Shown here: one piece after another, positions 60,805-64,000 of the stretch
How positions within the stretch are numbered: position 1 is the stretch's first letter
How the letters are laid out: each line of letters begins with the position of its first letter
From: Snuella sedimenti
GTDB lineage: Bacteria; Bacteroidota; Bacteroidia; Flavobacteriales; Flavobacteriaceae
Assembly (NCBI RefSeq): GCF_016428595.1
Contig: NZ_JAELVQ010000002.1
Location: 124,001-188,000, forward strand
DNA length: 64,000 nucleotides
Reading direction: 5' to 3'
Notes under the pieces: model-generated
What the model saw: only the letters and a program-made list of their open reading frames with translations
What the model was told of the DNA's origin: nothing
Databases searched by the model: none
Made by a program: the position numbers and the translations under genes

Positions 60805-63225
60805 TTAAAATTTATAAGTAAAGTTTGCTAATAAGGTTCTTGGGGATTGCGGATTTATAGTTGTCCAGCCTTTATAATATTCTTTATTAAAAGCATTGTT
60901 AAGTTTTAGGCTTATGCGATAGTTTTGGGTTTGGTAAAACAATGAAGCATTCACAATCGTATAGCTAGGGAGTATAAATTCCCCTGTAGATTCATAATTA
61001 ATTGCAAAACGTTCGCTTGCACCATTGGCACCTAGTCCAAATCCAAATCCTTTTAATGTGCCTTCTTGAAGTTGGTAGTTTGCCCATAGATTGTAAAGTG
61101 TTTTCGGTCCAGATTCAAGAGGTCTGCGGTTTAATATTTGGATGTTATCCGATTTTGTTGTTTCACTATCATTGTTACTGTACCCTGCTTTTATGTTTAG
61201 TCCTTTTATTGGGTTTGTATTGATATCAATTTCAAAGCCTTTACTAATTACTTCTCCGCCTTGTATTTTGTTAAAAGGTGAATCGGGATCTGTGATGACG
61301 CGATCGGTTACTTTAATGTTGTAATAGCTTATTGTTGTATTTAAACGGTTGTTGAACAGGTTTGTTTTTATACCAAACTCGAACTGATTTGCTTGTTCAG
61401 GGTCAAAAGATTTTAAGGTTTGGGGACCGTTATCGGGATTACCAACTAGAATGGGAGCTACATTGGTAAATCCATTTTGGTAATTTGCAAATATTGATAA
61501 TTTGTTTATTATGGGTTGGAACAAAAGCCCAAATTTAGGAGATAGGGTAGTTTGGTCAAAATCATCTTCTGTATTCACCAAGCTTCCTTTGTTGTCGAAT
61601 CTGTCTAAACGTAAACCAATCATTGCCGATAGCTTGTTCGTGATATTTAAAATATTAGAAGCATATAAGCTGTAAATATGGTATTTAGATTTAATGTTGC
61701 CAATAGACTTGGTCGCAAGGACAGCATCGACACCTGTAGTTGATAGGGGGTATGTGTCGTTTTCTACCTCGGTAGTAAAAGGATTATCTCCATTAACGTT
61801 CCCATTTGGCATCACATTTCCATAAAAAGCATAGCCACTATTATTACTTGTTTCTGTAACGTTTAAATAATCAATCCCAATAACCACTCTATTTCTTAAC
61901 GTTGCAATTTTAAAATCACCAATAAAGTTTTGTTGTATATCTGTTGTTTGTGTATTGGCATTTTGTTTGCTAATAAAGCGTGTAAATGTATTATTACCCA
62001 ATATACCGTAATCGTATAAATACGAATAGTAGCCTTTGGTTGAGGTAGAACTTTTGGATAGTAGGGTTTGCGACTGCCATGCATCCGATAGTTTGTAATG
62101 CATTTCAATTCTATAGTTTTGTGTCGGATTTTTTAAGGATAGATCATTACTCGTAAACGATAACTTATTGTTATACCCTAGCTCCTTAAGGTTTTTGGCA
62201 TCGGAGGGAGCACTTCTGTTAAGGAATAAGAATGTTGGGTTTGTTTGTTCAGTTTGTGTAATTTCTCCATAGAAAGAAAAGGAGAGCTTATCGTTCACTT
62301 TATAAGAAAGTGATGGGGCAGCAAAAAATGATTTTCTAAAACCAGCATCTTGAAAACTTTGTTCTGTAGCATATGAGGTATTTAGTCTAAAATAGATATT
62401 TTTTTCTTTGTTTAAAGCAGTATTGAAATCGCCTGTAACTTGATTTAACCCATACGTTCCAGATGTAAAGGACAATTCTCCTCCAGTTCCAACAAAGGGT
62501 TTTTTGGTAACAACATTTATTAACCCGCCATAAGATGTTACAGCATTACCAAATAAGGTGGCAGATGGTCCTTTTATAACTTCTATGCGCTCTATGTTAG
62601 CTGGGTTTATTGTACCGTTTGTTATTCCCGGTAATCCATTTACTAGTTTGGGTTGTACAGAAAAGCCACGCAACGCATAGTAACCTGCACCATCACCACC
62701 GCGACCGGTAGATGCCCAAAGGTTTTCTACACCAACAGCATTTTTTAGGGCATCGTTAAAAGTGGTAATGACTTGAGATTCGAGTAGATCATGGGTAATC
62801 GTACTATAAACCTGCGTGTTTTCAATATCTTTTATGGGAAACTTAGAAACATAAGCTGTTTCCTTTCGGGAAAACTTGTTGGTTCGTTCGCCATTGATAA
62901 CAACTTCATTTAAAATTTCATTGCCTTCGTAAAGGTGTATTGTTTTTAAGTTTAAGGATTCATTGTTTGATATGTTGATTTGTAACGTTTTGGTTTTGAA
63001 GCCTAGATAGGAAATGACCAGTATGTAGTTCCCTTGTTTAATATTGGTTATTTTAAAATACCCATTTTCATTTGTTTGTGCACCTTTGGCTGTATTCTTC
63101 AAAGAAATGTTTACACCAAGTAAAGCACTTTGGCTGTTATCTTTTATAGTTCCCGTAATTGTTCCGTTTTGGGAAAACCCAACCATGCTTAATGTTAAAA
63201 AGAGTAGAATGCTTGTTTGTTTCAT
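60805..63225 (-). CDS. TonB-dependent siderophore receptor
   Basis: An outer-membrane receptor of 806 aa. Signal peptide ending near GFSQ; carboxypeptidase-regulatory-like domain (about 22-105, 'GTITGTIKDNSQSALLGVNISLKNT'); plug (about 130-250, 'SQVITTFNDALKNAVGVENLW.STGRGGDGAGYYALRGFS', 'IERIEVIKGPSATLFGN'); and a 22-strand-type barrel to the terminal 'SPRTLLANFTYKF'. The 'ALRGF' and 'IEVIKGPSATLFG' wording is typical of ferric-siderophore receptors. It is paired with the PepSY reductase-like gene. Confidence 0.9.
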   Translation of the reverse strand: MKQTSILLFLTLSMVGFSQNGTITGTIKDNSQSALLGVNISLKNTAKGAQTNENGYFKITNIKQGNYILVISYLGFKTKTLQINISNNESLNLKTIHLYEGNEILNEVVINGERTNKFSRKETAYVSKFPIKDIENTQVYSTITHDLLESQVITTFNDALKNAVGVENLWASTGRGGDGAGYYALRGFSVQPKLVNGLPGITNGTINPANIERIEVIKGPSATLFGNAVTSYGGLINVVTKKPFVGTGGELSFTSGTYGLNQVTGDFNTALNKEKNIYFRLNTSYATEQSFQDAGFRKSFFAAPSLSYKVNDKLSFSFYGEITQTEQTNPTFLFLNRSAPSDAKNLKELGYNNKLSFTSNDLSLKNPTQNYRIEMHYKLSDAWQSQTLLSKSSTSTKGYYSYLYDYGILGNNTFTRFISKQNANTQTTDIQQNFIGDFKIATLRNRVVIGIDYLNVTETSNNSGYAFYGNVMPNGNVNGDNPFTTEVENDTYPLSTTGVDAVLATKSIGNIKSKYHIYSLYASNILNITNKLSAMIGLRLDRFDNKGSLVNTEDDFDQTTLSPKFGLLFQPIINKLSIFANYQNGFTNVAPILVGNPDNGPQTLKSFDPEQANQFEFGIKTNLFNNRLNTTISYYNIKVTDRVITDPDSPFNKIQGGEVISKGFEIDINTNPIKGLNIKAGYSNNDSETTKSDNIQILNRRPLESGPKTLYNLWANYQLQEGTLKGFGFGLGANGASERFAINYESTGEFILPSYTIVNASLFYQTQNYRISLKLNNAFNKEYYKGWTTINPQSPRTLLANFTYKF

Positions 63226-63475
63226 TTTATTTTTATTTAGACTAATTATAAATAATAGATTTGTGATGCAAACATAAGTCCTACATTTCTTTCGTGCAAC
63301 TTATTTATAATAATTCTAAATAATGATTTTTGACGCTTTTGATTTTATAGATATTATGTTTTTGAAAATCAATTTTTTAACACACAATTAGGTGTGACAG
63401 AAAATGAAGAAATTTGTTTAGCCGAAGTGTTTTTTTAAAAAAATCAGGATTTTATTGGGAAGTTGAAGTGTGGGG
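63226..63475. other. Intergenic region between siderophore receptor and methylmalonyl-CoA mutase
   Basis: About 250 bases, A+T-rich, with no credible ORF. It should hold the promoter of the receptor gene. I could not single out a Fur box. Confidence 0.4.
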
Positions 63476-64000
63476 CTAATCGATTAAGATATCAAGAATT
63501 TTAATTGCTGCTTCGCTTATTTTAGTGCCAGGACCGAAGATTGCTACAGCACCTGCATCAAATAAAAAGGGATAATCCTGTTTTGGTATTACGCCCCCTA
63601 CAACAACCATAATATCGTCCCTTCCGTATTCTTTTAGAGCTTTAATAACTTGGGGTACTAAGGTTTTGTGGCCAGCTGCCTGAGACGATATACCTAATAC
63701 ATGCACGTCGTTTTCTACAGCTTGTTTTGCAGCTTCTTGAGGTGTTTGGAACAGCGGCCCTATATCTACATCAAAGCCAACATCGGCATAGCCTGTAGCA
63801 ACTACTTTAGCGCCACGGTCGTGTCCATCTTGCCCCATTTTAGCAATCATAATACGTGGTCTTCTACCATCTTGTTCTGCAAAAATATCGGCTAGTTCCC
63901 TTGCTTTTTTAAAGGAATCGTCGTCTTTTATTTCGTTACTGTACACACCTGAAAATGATTTTATTTGTGCTTTATATCTTCCGTACACCGTTTCAAGGGC
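63476..64000 (-). CDS. scpA: Methylmalonyl-CoA mutase large subunit, C-terminal part, cut by window edge
   Basis: The last 174 codons are in the window, and the frame is open to the right edge. It contains the B12-binding domain with the DxHxxG motif in '[13 protein letters not shown]', then '[24 protein letters not shown]' and 'VVVGGVIP'. The enzyme interconverts methylmalonyl-CoA and succinyl-CoA using adenosylcobalamin. The visible part also fits the related MutB name. Confidence 0.93.
   Translation of the reverse strand, partial: ALETVYGRYKAQIKSFSGVYSNEIKDDDSFKKARELADIFAEQDGRRPRIMIAKMGQDGHDRGAKVVATGYADVGFDVDIGPLFQTPQEAAKQAVENDVHVLGISSQAAGHKTLVPQVIKALKEYGRDDIMVVVGGVIPKQDYPFLFDAGAVAIFGPGTKISEAAIKILDILID

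Overview
The window looks like a chromosomal segment of a marine-type member of the Flavobacteriaceae (Bacteroidota). The evidence is low G+C, frequent TAnnTTTG promoter boxes instead of a sigma70 -10 box, a secreted protein with a type IX secretion (T9SS) C-terminal domain, gldI, a single-chain SecDF, SusC/FecA-style TonB receptors with carboxypeptidase-like N-domains, and many lipoproteins. No rRNA, tRNA, CRISPR array, transposase or prophage was seen. The first and last genes (a HerA-like ATPase and the methylmalonyl-CoA mutase large subunit) are cut by the window edges.

Layout. 0-3.2 kb: HerA-like ATPase, queE, a DUF2911 protein and a T9SS-secreted BNR-repeat protein. 3.3-8.6 kb: a gatC-gatA-gatB/aspS operon in which GatB and aspartyl-tRNA synthetase are one polypeptide. 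It is preceded by a 15-codon open frame with ten Asn codons and by a terminator with alternative pairings, which together read as a classical tRNA-Asn attenuator. 9-11 kb: gyrB. 11-13.6 kb: a beta-barrel protein, an archaemetzincin-like lipoprotein and a repeat-containing lipoprotein. 13.8-19 kb: an ECF sigma / FecR / TonB receptor operon and a DUF6588 protein. 19-24 kb: mdh, a small anchored protein and secDF. 24-31 kb (minus strand): nrnA-gldI-cyclophilin/FKBP-lgt-DUF192-sulfatase, then a HEPN-type gene. 31-35 kb: ndk, two cold-shock genes, DUF721, recF, a TPR protein and ribH. 35-40.5 kb: two small paralogous membrane proteins, mutL, two rhomboids and an EEP-family protein. 40.5-46 kb (minus strand): parA-parB-DUF5683-dapB-lepB-wbqC-DUF6122.

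46-56.5 kb is a nitrite/NO and copper island. It holds a copper nitrite reductase fused to cytochrome c (nirK), nirV, an SCO copper chaperone, a Cys-containing small protein, a Met/His-rich lipoprotein, an OprC-like copper TonB receptor with the CxxxM and HxM residues, a hemerythrin, a heme-copper-oxidase-like membrane protein, the Ric/YtfE repair protein and an Rrf2 regulator. Nearly the same dyad stands before nirK, ric and the Rrf2 gene, which suggests one NO-responsive regulon. 56.5-64 kb: an M16 peptidase, a PepSY reductase-like protein with a siderophore-type TonB receptor (iron uptake), and methylmalonyl-CoA mutase.

The strongest candidate for an undescribed system is the Asn-codon leader and attenuator controlling GatCAB with a GatB-AspRS fusion. 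The fused synthetase carries the histidine associated with relaxed (non-discriminating) AspRS, so the operon would sense the Asn-tRNA it makes. Several intergenic inverted-repeat elements are also present, including one pair of near-identical copies that start exactly at the stop codons of two unrelated genes.
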